In this document: piece by piece, positions 51,238 through 59,865 of the stretch | Layout of the letters: every line of letters starts with the position of its first letter | Numbering within the stretch: position 1 is the stretch's first letter | Source: Myxococcales bacterium | GTDB taxonomy: Bacteria > Myxococcota_A > Bradymonadia > UBA7976 > UBA1532 | DNA length: 64,000 nucleotides | Assembly: GCA_020633465.1 (NCBI GenBank) | Contig: JACKDN010000005.1 | Span: 124,001 to 188,000 of the forward strand | Direction of reading: 5' to 3' | Position numbers and translations under genes: made by a program | Notes under the pieces: model-generated | Databases searched by the model: none | What the model was told of the DNA's origin: nothing | What the model saw: only the letters and a program-made list of their open reading frames with translations

Positions 51238-53457
51238 ATGATGGCCGCCCTGTCCCTCCCTGGCGTGGAGTCGTCGGCGTTGAAGAACAGCCCCTCCGCC
51301 CACCTCGGCGTGCTGGCGATGCTGGGCCGCGCGCGGGCGTACTGGCGCCCGTACAAGGGCCTCGGCGCGGCGCTCGTGGTCCTGCTGTTGCTGCAGCAGG
51401 CGTTCACCACCGGGCTCGCGGTCAGCCTCAAGCTGATCGTCGACAACGTGCTGGCCGGCACCAACGATCCGCCCCTGTCGCTGATCCTGATCGGCCTGAC
51501 GGTGGGCTACGTGCTCGCCGCCGGCGCCAGCCTCGCGGGCGACATGCTCGAGTCGAAGGCCACCGCCGCCATCACCAACGACGTGCGCCGCCACCTGTTC
51601 CAGCACCTGCAGCGGCTGGGCATGGACTTCTACACGCGCATGCCGCTCGGCGACATCCTGGCCCGCTTCTCGAGTGATCTCGGCGTGTTGCGCCAAGGGC
51701 TCACCCGCCGGATGGTCGAGGGCGTGCTGTCGGTGCTGGGCCTGCTGGTCAACCTGCCGGTGCTGTTCTACCTCGAGTGGCGGCTGGCGCTGCTGACCAG
51801 CGTCGCCGTGCCCCTGATGGTGCTGGTGGTGGGGCGCATGACGCCGCGCGCCGCCGACGCGACCTACGTGATGAAGAAGGCCGAGGGCGACGTGCTGAAC
51901 GCGGTGCAGGAGAACGTGCGCGCGCAGCCGGTCATCAAGGCCTTCGGCCTGCACACCCTGGCGATGCAGCGCTTCCACGAGGAGATCGACGCCCTCGCGA
52001 AGACCAGCATCCGCAGCGGCTTCCTCATCTCGCTGGTGGGCACCGCCTCGGCGCTGGGCGTGCAGAGCGTGCAGCTGCTGATCACCGGCATCGGCGCCTG
52101 GATGGCCTTCCGCGGCGACATGACCGCCGGCTCGCTGGTGGCCTTCCTCAGCCTGCTCACCGTCGTCAGCAAGCACACCTACGACATCAGCAAGCGCGTG
52201 GTGCCGGCGCTCATCCGCGCGTCGAGCGGGGTGCGGCGCATCGAGGAGCTCTTGAACGCCCCCGTGCGGGTCTCCGACGGGGCCGACGCCGCCCGCCTGC
52301 CCCCGCTGACCGGCGCCGTGCGCTTCGACGACGTGCGCTTCGGCTACGAAGAGACGCCGGTGCTGAACGGGCTGGATCTCGAGATCACCGCCGGGCAGAC
52401 GGTGGCCGTCGTCGGCGCGAGCGGCTCGGGCAAGAGCACCGTGCTGAACCTGCTGTTGCGCTTCTACGACGTCGACGGCGGCGCGGTGCGCATCGACGGC
52501 ACCGACGTGCGCGAGGGCACGCTCGACTCGCTGCGTGGGCAGATGGGCGTCGTCTTCCAGGACAACTTCCTGTTCAACACCAGCCTGCGCGAGAACATCC
52601 GGATGGCGCGGCTGGACGCCACCGACGACGAGGTCGAGGAGGCCGCGCGCCGGGCCGAGATCGACGCCCTCATCCAGCGCCTGCCCGAGGGCTACGACAC
52701 CCTGGCCGGCGAGGGCGGCACGCGGCTGTCCGGCGGACAGCGTCAGCGCGTGGCCATCGCGCGCGCCCTGCTGCGCGATCCGGTCGTGCTGCTGCTCGAC
52801 GAGGCGACGTCGGCGCTCGACCCGGCCACCGAGTCGGCGATCAACGACACCCTGATGCGCGTCGCGACGGGCCGCACCGTCATCAGCGTCACCCACCGCC
52901 TGGCCAGCGCCGTCGGCTTCGATCGCATCGTCGTCGTCGACGAGGGCCGCGTGGTCGAGCAGGGCACCCACGCCGAGCTCCTCGCGCAGGGCGGCGAGTA
53001 CGCCCGCCTGTGGGCCAAGCAGGACGGCTTCCAGGTCAGCGCCGACGGCCGGCGCGCCCGCGTCGACGCCGAGCGCCTGGCCGCCATCCCGATCTTCTCG
53101 GTGCTCGACCGGCCGACGGTCGACGCCCTCGTGCCGCGCTTCGTCAGCGAGGTGTTCGCCGCCGACGACGTCGTCTTCGAGGCGGGCGACGCCGGCGACC
53201 GCTTCTACGTGGTGGTGCGCGGCAAGGTCGAGGTCGTCGTCGGCGGCGAGGTGGTCGCCCACCTCGAGGACGGCGACATCTTCGGCGAGATGGCGCTCTT
53301 GGACGACACCACCCGCAACGCCACCATCCGCGCGCGCACCCAGACGCTGACCATCAGCCTGGGCCGCGACGACTTCCACGAGCTGCTCGACTCGTCGCCG
53401 CAGATGATGAGCGAGGTCGAGGCGGTCGCGGGCCGGCGGCGGACGTCGCCGGGCTGA
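51238..53457 (+). CDS. ABC exporter (permease-ATPase) with C-terminal cyclic-nucleotide-binding domain
   Basis: 739 residues from ATG 51238 (ATG 51241 is an equal alternative). Residues about 20-310 are a six-helix type IV exporter domain. Residues about 345-580 are the ATPase: Walker A GASGSGKST starting at residue 393, signature LSGGQ at 497-501, Walker B VLLLDEATSALD and H-loop VTHRLAS. A half-transporter acting as a homodimer, related to MsbA/lipid or peptide exporters. Residues about 615-735 are a cNMP-type barrel (VVFEAGDAGDRFYVVVRGKV, FGEMALLDD) with an Arg in the binding cassette (TTRNATI). Fusion of cNMP to an exporter suggests ligand gating, an unusual combination. Its last codons lie in a direct repeat. 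Confidence 0.93.
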   Translation: MMAALSLPGVESSALKNSPSAHLGVLAMLGRARAYWRPYKGLGAALVVLLLLQQAFTTGLAVSLKLIVDNVLAGTNDPPLSLILIGLTVGYVLAAGASLAGDMLESKATAAITNDVRRHLFQHLQRLGMDFYTRMPLGDILARFSSDLGVLRQGLTRRMVEGVLSVLGLLVNLPVLFYLEWRLALLTSVAVPLMVLVVGRMTPRAADATYVMKKAEGDVLNAVQENVRAQPVIKAFGLHTLAMQRFHEEIDALAKTSIRSGFLISLVGTASALGVQSVQLLITGIGAWMAFRGDMTAGSLVAFLSLLTVVSKHTYDISKRVVPALIRASSGVRRIEELLNAPVRVSDGADAARLPPLTGAVRFDDVRFGYEETPVLNGLDLEITAGQTVAVVGASGSGKSTVLNLLLRFYDVDGGAVRIDGTDVREGTLDSLRGQMGVVFQDNFLFNTSLRENIRMARLDATDDEVEEAARRAEIDALIQRLPEGYDTLAGEGGTRLSGGQRQRVAIARALLRDPVVLLLDEATSALDPATESAINDTLMRVATGRTVISVTHRLASAVGFDRIVVVDEGRVVEQGTHAELLAQGGEYARLWAKQDGFQVSADGRRARVDAERLAAIPIFSVLDRPTVDALVPRFVSEVFAADDVVFEAGDAGDRFYVVVRGKVEVVVGGEVVAHLEDGDIFGEMALLDDTTRNATIRARTQTLTISLGRDDFHELLDSSPQMMSEVEAVAGRRRTSPG

Positions 53458-53468
53458 CGCGCCTGGGG
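53436..53468 (+). repeat. Direct repeat, left copy (end of ABC exporter gene)
   Basis: 33 bases, identical at 32 positions to 54188-54220 (mismatch at 53464). Spans the last codons and stop of the exporter gene. The two copies are 752 bp apart and bracket the DUF433/DUF5615 pair. Confidence 0.9.
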
Positions 53469-53574
53469 GCCGATGCGGCGCGCAGCCCCTGCGTCGGATC
53501 GGCGCGGGGCCCGGCCTCGCCGGGTCGGAGGTCTCGCGCTATCCTGGCCGTCGAGCGTCTGACTGGAGGTCACC

Positions 53575-53802
53575 ATGCCCTTCCCGCGCATCTCGATCGA
53601 TCCGGCGCAGATGGGCGGCGTGCCGTGCATCCGCAACCTGCGGATCCCGGTCGCCATGGTCGTTCGCCTGGTCGCCCAGGGGCTCGATGTCGACGCGATC
53701 CTCGCCGAGTATCCCGATCTTCAGGCGGACGATGTCGCCGAGGCGCTGCGGTTTGCCGCGTCGGCCGTCGACGAACGGACCCTGCCGCTGACCGGGACGT
53801 GA
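53575..53802 (+). CDS. DUF433-family antitoxin
   Basis: 75 residues, ATG with GGAGG five bases upstream. Family pattern: RISIDPAQMGGVPCIRNLRIPVAMVVRLVAQGLDVDAILAEYPDLQADDVAEALRFAA, cut here into its motif blocks (GGVPCIRNLRIPV, then ILAEYPDLQ and DVAEALRFA). DUF433 proteins are small helix-turn-helix antitoxins, usually encoded just upstream of DUF5615 PIN-like toxins, which they neutralise and whose operon they autoregulate. It overlaps the toxin gene by 4 bp (GTGA). A -10-like TATCCT lies about 30 bp upstream. Confidence 0.92.
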   Translation: MPFPRISIDPAQMGGVPCIRNLRIPVAMVVRLVAQGLDVDAILAEYPDLQADDVAEALRFAASAVDERTLPLTGT

Positions 53803-54173
53803 GATTTCTGATCGACAACGCGTTGTCTCCCCGCGTGGCCGAGGGGCTGCGCGCTGCCGGCCACGACGCGGTCCATCTGCGCGACCGCGGCCTGCATGCA
53901 GCCCGGGACGAGGTGGTCTTCGAGCTGGCGGCCGACGAGGATCGGATCATCGTCTCGGCCGACACCGACTTCGGCACCCTCCTGGCCCTGCGTGACGCCC
54001 AGTACCCCTCGGTGATCCTGTTCCGTCGCTTGCACGACGGCACGGCGGCGGCGGTGCTCCGCCTGCTCCTGAGCCAGCTCGACCGCGTCGACGACGACCT
54101 GCGCGCGGGCGCGGCCGTGGTGATCGAGCGCGACCGTATCCGCGTGCGCCGCCTGCCCTTCGGTCGAGACTGA
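53799..54173 (+). CDS. DUF5615 PIN-like toxin
   Basis: 124 residues from GTG 53799. Begins RFLIDNALSPRVAEGLRAAG, with Asp6 as the first PIN acidic residue. HDAVHLRDRG and the second acidic cluster VSADTDFGTLLALR follow: the Mut7-C/PIN-like ribonuclease pattern. Presumed RNA-cleaving toxin of the DUF433-DUF5615 type II pair. All expected acidic residues look intact, so it is probably active. It is encoded on the segment bracketed by the 33-base direct repeats. Confidence 0.9.
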   Translation: MRFLIDNALSPRVAEGLRAAGHDAVHLRDRGLHAARDEVVFELAADEDRIIVSADTDFGTLLALRDAQYPSVILFRRLHDGTAAAVLRLLLSQLDRVDDDLRAGAAVVIERDRIRVRRLPFGRD

Positions 54174-54187
54174 GCGTTCTCGAGGGC

Positions 54188-54220
54188 GCGGCGGACGTCG
54201 CCGGGCTGACGCGCCCGGGG
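54188..54220 (+). repeat. Direct repeat, right copy (upstream of the flavoprotein gene)
   Basis: 32 of 33 bases identical to 53436-53468. Lies between the toxin stop and the ATG at 54242; its GGGCTGACGCG part could supply -35 bases for the flavoprotein promoter. Confidence 0.9.
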
Positions 54221-54241
54221 CTCTGATACACTCCCGTCCTC

Positions 54242-55870
54242 ATGTTGCCCGTCTACGTCGTCTACGGCACCGAGACCTTCAACAGCGAGGACCTCGCCTT
54301 CCGCACCGGCGAGGCGCTGGAAGAGGCGGGCGTGCCGGTCACCGTGCTCGACGCCGCCGACTTCAACGCGGCGACGCTGCCGCACCTGCACACCCTGCTG
54401 TTGATCACCAGCACCTTCGGCGACGGCGAGCCGCCCTCGAACATGGAGGATCTGCACGCGCTGCTGATGGAGGGCGAGGCGCCCGAGCTGCCCCACCTGC
54501 GCTTCGCGGTGTGCGGGCTGGGCGATCGGCAGTACGAGCACTTCTGCCAGTGCGGCAAGGACCTCGACGCGCAGCTCGAGGCCCTGGGCGCCACGCGGCT
54601 GGTGCAGCGCGAAGACTGCGACGTCGACTTCGAGCCGGCCTGGGGCGCGTGGCTCGACCGCGTGCTGGTCGCGCTGCAGGGCACCGACTTCGGCGCGCTG
54701 GGCGGCGACGCCGCGGCCGTCGAGGCCCTCGACGCCGCGGCGCCGGTGGCCGAGGCCGCCCTCGGGACGCGCCGCAACCCCTTCGTCGCCAAGGTGGTGG
54801 AGAACTACAACCTCAACGCGCCCGGGGCCACGAAGGAGACGCGCCACGTCGCGCTGTCGCTCGTCGGCTCGGGGCTGACCTACAAGGTGGGCGACTCGCT
54901 CGGCGTCTTCCCGCGCAACTGCCCCGACCTGGTGCGCCGCATCCTGCACGGCCTGGGCGTCGACCGCGACGCGCCGGTCGAGGTGGACGGCGAGTGGATC
55001 ACCGTGCGCGACGCTCTGGTGTACCGCCGGGACGTCGTGCAGATCGATCCGCGCCTGCTGACCCTGGGCCTGGCCGGCCCCAACGCCGCGTTCTTCCGCG
55101 ACCTCGAGGCCGATCGCGCGCGCCGGCAGGCCTACCTCGACGGCCACCACGTGCTCGACTTCGTCGCGCACGCCGGCGTGCGCGTCGATCCCGCCGCGCT
55201 GGTCGCCGCCCTCAAGCCCCTCACCCCGCGCCTGTACAGCATCTCGTCGAGCCCGCTGATGCACCCCGGCGAGGTGCACCTGACCGTCGACGTCCTGCGC
55301 TACGACCTGCACGGCCTGTCGCGCAAGGGCGTCGCCAGCACCTTCCTGGGCGAGCGCGCCGGCCCCGAGGTCGAGATCCCCATCTACCTGCGCCCCACCA
55401 AGGACTTCGTGCTGTGCGACGACAGCCAGCACATCGTCATGTGCGGCCCGGGCACCGGCATCGCCCCCTTCCGCGCCTTCCTCGAGGAGCGCGCGGCCCG
55501 CGGCGCCCTGGGCCACAGCTGGCTGTTCTTCGGGGCCCGCAACGGCGCCACCGACTTCCTCTACCGCGAGCAGCTCGAGGGCTTCCTGCGCGACGGCGTG
55601 CTGACCCGCCTCGACACCGCGTTCAGCCGCGATCAGGAAGAGAAGGTGTACGTGCAGGACCGCATGTGGGCCGCCGGCGACCACCTGTTCGCCTGGTTCG
55701 AGGCCGGCGCCCACTTCTACATCTGCGGCGACGCCTCGCGCATGGCCAAGGACGTCCACGCGACGCTCTTGCGGGTCATCGCCCACCACGGCCGCATGTC
55801 GTCCGAGGACGCCGAGGACTACCTGCACGCGATGGCCGAGGACGGCCGCTACCTCAAGGACGTCTATTGA
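54242..55870 (+). CDS. CysJ-type diflavin reductase (sulfite reductase flavoprotein alpha-like)
   Basis: 542 residues. Flavodoxin domain at 1-150 (VYYGTETFN-like start, ITSTFGDGEPPSN, CGLGDRQYEHFC); FAD-binding reductase domain at about 185-395 (KETRHVALSLVGSGLTYKVGD, RLYSISSS); NADPH-binding part at about 395-542 (VMCGPGTGIAPFRAFL, FGARN, YICGDASRMAKDV), ending KDVY as in CysJ. It passes electrons from NADPH through FAD and FMN to a haem partner. No sulfite reductase haemoprotein (CysI) is nearby, so the true acceptor is open. Its last 17 bp overlap the convergent HTTM gene. Confidence 0.93.
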   Translation: MLPVYVVYGTETFNSEDLAFRTGEALEEAGVPVTVLDAADFNAATLPHLHTLLLITSTFGDGEPPSNMEDLHALLMEGEAPELPHLRFAVCGLGDRQYEHFCQCGKDLDAQLEALGATRLVQREDCDVDFEPAWGAWLDRVLVALQGTDFGALGGDAAAVEALDAAAPVAEAALGTRRNPFVAKVVENYNLNAPGATKETRHVALSLVGSGLTYKVGDSLGVFPRNCPDLVRRILHGLGVDRDAPVEVDGEWITVRDALVYRRDVVQIDPRLLTLGLAGPNAAFFRDLEADRARRQAYLDGHHVLDFVAHAGVRVDPAALVAALKPLTPRLYSISSSPLMHPGEVHLTVDVLRYDLHGLSRKGVASTFLGERAGPEVEIPIYLRPTKDFVLCDDSQHIVMCGPGTGIAPFRAFLEERAARGALGHSWLFFGARNGATDFLYREQLEGFLRDGVLTRLDTAFSRDQEEKVYVQDRMWAAGDHLFAWFEAGAHFYICGDASRMAKDVHATLLRVIAHHGRMSSEDAEDYLHAMAEDGRYLKDVY

Positions 55871-57248
55871 GCCGGGCGAGGCCGCGCTGCCCGCGCGCGT
55901 CGTCGGGGGCGAAGCGCAGGCCCTCCTCGTACAGCCGGCGCGCGTCGTCGGGGCGGCCGAGGCGCTCGTACACGGCGGCGAGCTGGAAGCGCCGCGCGAC
56001 CTCGCCCGGCCGGGCCGCGTTGGCCGCCTCGTAGTGCCGGGCGGCGGCGGTCAGCTCGCCGCGCCGCTTCAGATCGCCGGCCCAGAAGCGGTGGTAGTCG
56101 TAGGCCGCGTCGCTGAGCGTGATCGAGGCCCACAGCGCCCCCCCGCACAGCAGCATCGCCGCGGCGCGCAGCCGCGCGCGCGGCGCCGCGCCCGGCCGGG
56201 TCACCGCCGCCGTGAAGGCCGCCGCCAACGCCGCCGCCAGCCCCGCGCCCTCGATCGGCACCTCGGCCACCCACAGACCCACGCCGGCCGTCGCGCCGAC
56301 CGCGAGCACCCAGCGGGTGGCCCGATCGATCGGCCTCGGCTCGGCCGCCCAGGCGAAGGCGCGCCGCAGGGGCCGAAGCGCCCAGCCCACCGGTCGCCCC
56401 AGCGCCAGGAACCAGCGATCGGGGAACAGCAGGATGTAGTACAGGGCGATCATGTAATAGCTGAACCACCCGATCTTCAGCTCGATCACCTCGACCATGA
56501 TGTGGAACACCGGGCCGGTGATGCAGGCGACGGGGCGCAGCTTGGGCACCAGGAAGGCCGCGCTGGCCAGGAACTGCCAGAGCATGATCGACCACGCGGT
56601 CACCGCGTAGGCCCAGGCCTCGGGCTGGCCGAACCAGCCGGCGAAGCGGGCCTGGAAGTCGCGCACGCCGTCGACCTGGATGATCTGCTGCAGGGTGGTG
56701 CCGTCGAGCCAGAAGGGCGACAGCTTGGTGGTGGCGGTGAACAGGTAGACCACGGCCACCTGCGCGTAGATCAGGCGCGCGGCCCAGGCCTTCACCGGCG
56801 CGTCGGCGGGCGCGGCGCCCGCGTCGACGCCCGCCGTCCGCTCGAGCGGCAGGAAGGCCGACACCCCCAGCAGCAGCACGATCAGGTAGTGATGCTGATA
56901 GCTGTCGGCCTGACTCCAGAAGTAGACGCCCCCGTAGATCGCCGTCAGCGCGAGCACCGCCCGGCGCCCGCCGACGCCCAGCGCCACCGCCAGCGAGACG
57001 AAGCCCGCCACCAGGTACAGCGCGGTCACCAGCGGCGCGGTCGGCACCGGCAGGTAGGGCTGCAGCGGGGCGATGTGCGTGACGTTGAAGAAGCCCGCGC
57101 CGTACCGCGGCGCGTGGGGCACCATCAGCATCCACAGGTCGAGCGCCAGCAGGCCGAAGAAGGCCACCCGGAAGGTGGTCAGGCGCGCGGGAAGATAGCT
57201 CGCCTCGAACCAGAAGTGGTCCCAGCGCGCACGCAACGTCGAGATCAT
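55854..57248 (-). CDS. HTTM-domain membrane protein with C-terminal TPR
   Basis: 464 residues. Six or more hydrophobic segments in residues 20-360 with HTTM (gamma-carboxylase-like) landmarks: LTTFRVAFFGLLALDLWMLM, YQHHYLIVLLLG, IYAQVAVVYLFTATTKLSPFWLDGT, and FHIMVEVIELKIGWFSYYMI. The family derives from vitamin K-dependent gamma-glutamyl carboxylase, but most bacterial members have unknown chemistry. The last 70 residues form tetratricopeptide helices (RHYEAANAARPGEVARRFQL, RPDDARRLYEEGLRFAPDDA). ATG overlaps the stop of the 125-residue partner gene upstream (ATGA). Its end overlaps the flavoprotein gene by 17 bp. Confidence 0.88.
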   Translation of the reverse strand: MISTLRARWDHFWFEASYLPARLTTFRVAFFGLLALDLWMLMVPHAPRYGAGFFNVTHIAPLQPYLPVPTAPLVTALYLVAGFVSLAVALGVGGRRAVLALTAIYGGVYFWSQADSYQHHYLIVLLLGVSAFLPLERTAGVDAGAAPADAPVKAWAARLIYAQVAVVYLFTATTKLSPFWLDGTTLQQIIQVDGVRDFQARFAGWFGQPEAWAYAVTAWSIMLWQFLASAAFLVPKLRPVACITGPVFHIMVEVIELKIGWFSYYMIALYYILLFPDRWFLALGRPVGWALRPLRRAFAWAAEPRPIDRATRWVLAVGATAGVGLWVAEVPIEGAGLAAALAAAFTAAVTRPGAAPRARLRAAAMLLCGGALWASITLSDAAYDYHRFWAGDLKRRGELTAAARHYEAANAARPGEVARRFQLAAVYERLGRPDDARRLYEEGLRFAPDDARGQRGLARLNRRP

Positions 57249-57622
57249 CGACACTGATCGACCTCGGGATCGCTCTCGACGTGCTCGGTGCCGTCGGGCA
57301 TGCGGCAGACGACGCCGACGTAGAGCGGCACCGGCCCGCCCGCTTCGCGCTCCATGCGCCCGCAGCGCGCCTCGGCCCAGGCGGCGATGACGTCCGGGCG
57401 GCCGCGGCGCAAGAGCGACATCCACACCGCGTGCAGCTCGGCCTCGGCCCGCACCGGCGTGCGCAGAGCGCCCTCGCGGACGTCCAGCCGGCAGTGCACC
57501 ATGCGGATGGGCGAGAACATGCGCCAGGCGAAGCGCTCGTCGAGGGGCGCGTCCCCCAGGTAATAGCTGACCGGCAGGGCCAGCTGGACGGCCAGGAAGG
57601 CCACGATGAACAGGCTGCGCAT
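57245..57622 (-). CDS. Small membrane-anchored partner of the HTTM protein
   Basis: 125 residues. One N-terminal hydrophobic segment (LFIVAFLAVQLALPVSYYLG) anchors a soluble domain (DERFAWRMFSPIRMVHCRLD, ELHAVWMSLLRRGRPDVIAA) ending in three Cys. The WRMFSP segment is typical of small proteins encoded with HTTM-domain genes. It overlaps the HTTM start by 4 bp, so the two are probably a two-subunit membrane complex (inference). Confidence 0.75.
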   Translation of the reverse strand: MRSLFIVAFLAVQLALPVSYYLGDAPLDERFAWRMFSPIRMVHCRLDVREGALRTPVRAEAELHAVWMSLLRRGRPDVIAAWAEARCGRMEREAGGPVPLYVGVVCRMPDGTEHVESDPEVDQCR

Positions 57623-57754
57623 CGGGCCCGGCGCGGCAGCAACGGCCGTGCCACGCGCGCGGCGCGCCGGGGGCCCGGCCCCCGGTTACGGCGCGGTGGC
57701 GTGGGGTGACGGGGCGGTTCCGTCCCTCGGCCCGCGGGAAACGTCGCTGAAGTT

Positions 57755-57782
57755 TTGCACGTGGGCGGGCCCTGGGTACCTT
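57755..57782 (+). promoter_or_regulatory. Sigma-70-like promoter of the FapA-like gene
   Basis: TTGCAC (57755-57760), 16-bp spacer, TACCTT (57777-57782), 22 bp before GTG 57805. Confidence 0.4.
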
Positions 57783-57804
57783 GATGCGAGGAAAGGAAGT
57801 CCCC

Positions 57805-59850
57805 GTGCACCTCGTCGTCGCCCCCGACCGGCGCCACGCGCGCCTCGATCTGCCGCCCGACGCCAGCGCCGCGTCCGTGCGCGCGCTGCTCGAGGCCGAG
57901 GGCGTGGTGGTCGGCGTCGACCACGCGGCGATCGACGAGGGGCTGCGGCGCGCCCGCGCCACCGGGCAGGTCGTGCCGGGCGTGCTGGTGGCGCACAGCC
58001 CGGCGCCGAAGCCGGGCACCGGCGTCAAGGTGCGCTACCGCCTGCCGCCCGGCACCGCGCAGCTGCCGCCGCTGACCGATCTGGTGCACCTGCTGGGCGC
58101 CGCGAACATCCGGCAGATCGAAGAGGCCGGCGCCACCCTGCGCGCCTGGCTGGTGCGCCCGGGGCAGCTGTTGGGGCAGCTGAAGGTCGAAGGTGGCCGC
58201 GCCGGCGAGGATCTGTGGGGCCGCCCGGTGCCGCCGCCGCCGCCCGCCCGCGCGGTGCTGCACGGGGACGGCGTCGAGGTGCGCCCCGACGGCGTCTACG
58301 CCACGCGCCTGGGCTACGCCGGCGCGCTCGAGGGCCGGGTGACCGTCCTGCCTCCCGTCTGGGTCGACCCCAGCGGGGACGCCGCGTGGTTCGTGCGCGT
58401 GCCGCCGCTGGGCGAGGCCGCCCAGCTGACGGTGGGCGACCTGAGCGAGGCGCTGCTGGCCGCGGCGGTCGTGCGCGGCGCCGACACCGCCGCCATGCGG
58501 CGCTGCGTGCAGGGCGCGGCCGGCGTCGTCCACTGCGTCGCCCAGGCCATCCCGCCCCAGAACCCGCCCGCGCCCGAGCCCCACTTCACCTTCGACCACA
58601 GCTTCCACGTCGGCGCCGCCCGCGAGGACGGCACCACCGACTTCAAGGAGCGCAACATGTTCCCCGCCGTCGAGGCGGGCGCGCTCCTCGCCGAGTGCCC
58701 CGAGCCGGGCCCCGGCCGCGACGGCGTCACCGTCACCGGCCAGCCCATCCCGGCGCGGGCCCCGCCCAAGCTGGAGATCATCGGGCTCGACCACGTGCGC
58801 CACGAGGTCGTCGACGGCGTCCACCGGCTGTACGCCGAGATCGGCGGCACGGCCACCGTGCAGTCGGACGTGCGCCACAGCAGCCGCGGCGAGCGCTATC
58901 GGTGGAAGCTCGCGGTGCGATCGGCGCTGAAGATCAACGGCGACGTCGACTACGGCACCGGCCACATCGACGCGCAGGGCAACGTGGCGGTGAAGGGCAA
59001 GGTGACCCGCGGCTTCCGGGTCACCGCCACCGGCGACATCCGCATCGGGGGCGAGCTCGAGGACGGCGCGGTCGTCGAGGCCGGCGGCGACGTGCACGTC
59101 GGGCTGGGCATCATCGGCGCCGACACCGTCGTCGAGGCCGGCGGCACCATCCGCGCGCGCTTCGTGCACGAGGCCCGCCTCGAGGCCGGCGGCGACGTGC
59201 GGGTGCAGCGCTACATCCACGACGCGCAGGTGCGCGCCGGCGGCTGGGTGAAGGTGGCCGGCCGCGGCGGCCGCGGCGTCGGCGGCATCACCGGCGGGCG
59301 CGTGGTCGCGCGGCGCGGCGTCGAGTCGCGCACCCTGGGCTCGGCCTACGCCGGCGGCACGCTGGTCGAGGTCGGCGTCGACGACCACCTCGCCGCCCGC
59401 ATCGCCGACACCCGCGAGCGCTTCGAGCAGGCCGACGACGCCCTGCGCGCGGTCGCCGCGCGCCTCGGCATCACGGCCTTCGACGAGCCCTCGGTGCGCG
59501 GCCTGATCACCGACGATCCCGAGCAGCGGCGCGGCCTGCTGGCCGCCGTGCGCGACGCCCGGCCGACGCTGCACCGGCAAGTGCTCGCCCGCGAGCAGCT
59601 CGACGCCCTGCTGCACGAGATGGAGAGCCTGGTCACCGACGCGCGCGTGCTGGTCGAGGAGATCACCCACCCCGGCGTCACCGTGTGGGTGGGCAAGCAC
59701 CGCTTCGACGTCGTCGACCCCCTGTCGAAGGCCCGCTTCCAGTTCGACCCCAACGCGCACCCGCCCCGCGTGGTGTGGCGGGATCCGGGCACCGCGCGCC
59801 CGGCCACGCGGCGCGGCGGCGGCGCGCGATCCCGGCGTTCGATGGTCTGA
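57805..59850 (+). CDS. FapA-family (DUF342) protein
   Basis: 681 residues from GTG 57805, preceded by GAGGAAAGGAAG at 57788-57799; an ATG at 57784 is in frame but lies before the ribosome site. The FapA/DUF342 family has an N-terminal domain, a central right-handed beta-helix and a C-terminal coiled region. The beta-helix is clear at about 370-510: repeating Gly-rich turns (DIRIGGELEDGAVVEAGGDV, GLGIIGADTVVEAGGTIRAR). Helical segments lie at 525-650. Members are polymer or flagellum/envelope-associated cytoplasmic proteins of uncertain role. The middle (AWFVRVPPLGEAAQLTVGDL) is lineage-specific. Confidence 0.85.
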   Translation: MHLVVAPDRRHARLDLPPDASAASVRALLEAEGVVVGVDHAAIDEGLRRARATGQVVPGVLVAHSPAPKPGTGVKVRYRLPPGTAQLPPLTDLVHLLGAANIRQIEEAGATLRAWLVRPGQLLGQLKVEGGRAGEDLWGRPVPPPPPARAVLHGDGVEVRPDGVYATRLGYAGALEGRVTVLPPVWVDPSGDAAWFVRVPPLGEAAQLTVGDLSEALLAAAVVRGADTAAMRRCVQGAAGVVHCVAQAIPPQNPPAPEPHFTFDHSFHVGAAREDGTTDFKERNMFPAVEAGALLAECPEPGPGRDGVTVTGQPIPARAPPKLEIIGLDHVRHEVVDGVHRLYAEIGGTATVQSDVRHSSRGERYRWKLAVRSALKINGDVDYGTGHIDAQGNVAVKGKVTRGFRVTATGDIRIGGELEDGAVVEAGGDVHVGLGIIGADTVVEAGGTIRARFVHEARLEAGGDVRVQRYIHDAQVRAGGWVKVAGRGGRGVGGITGGRVVARRGVESRTLGSAYAGGTLVEVGVDDHLAARIADTRERFEQADDALRAVAARLGITAFDEPSVRGLITDDPEQRRGLLAAVRDARPTLHRQVLAREQLDALLHEMESLVTDARVLVEEITHPGVTVWVGKHRFDVVDPLSKARFQFDPNAHPPRVVWRDPGTARPATRRGGGARSRRSMV

Positions 59851-59865
59851 TCGCGCGGCGGCGGA

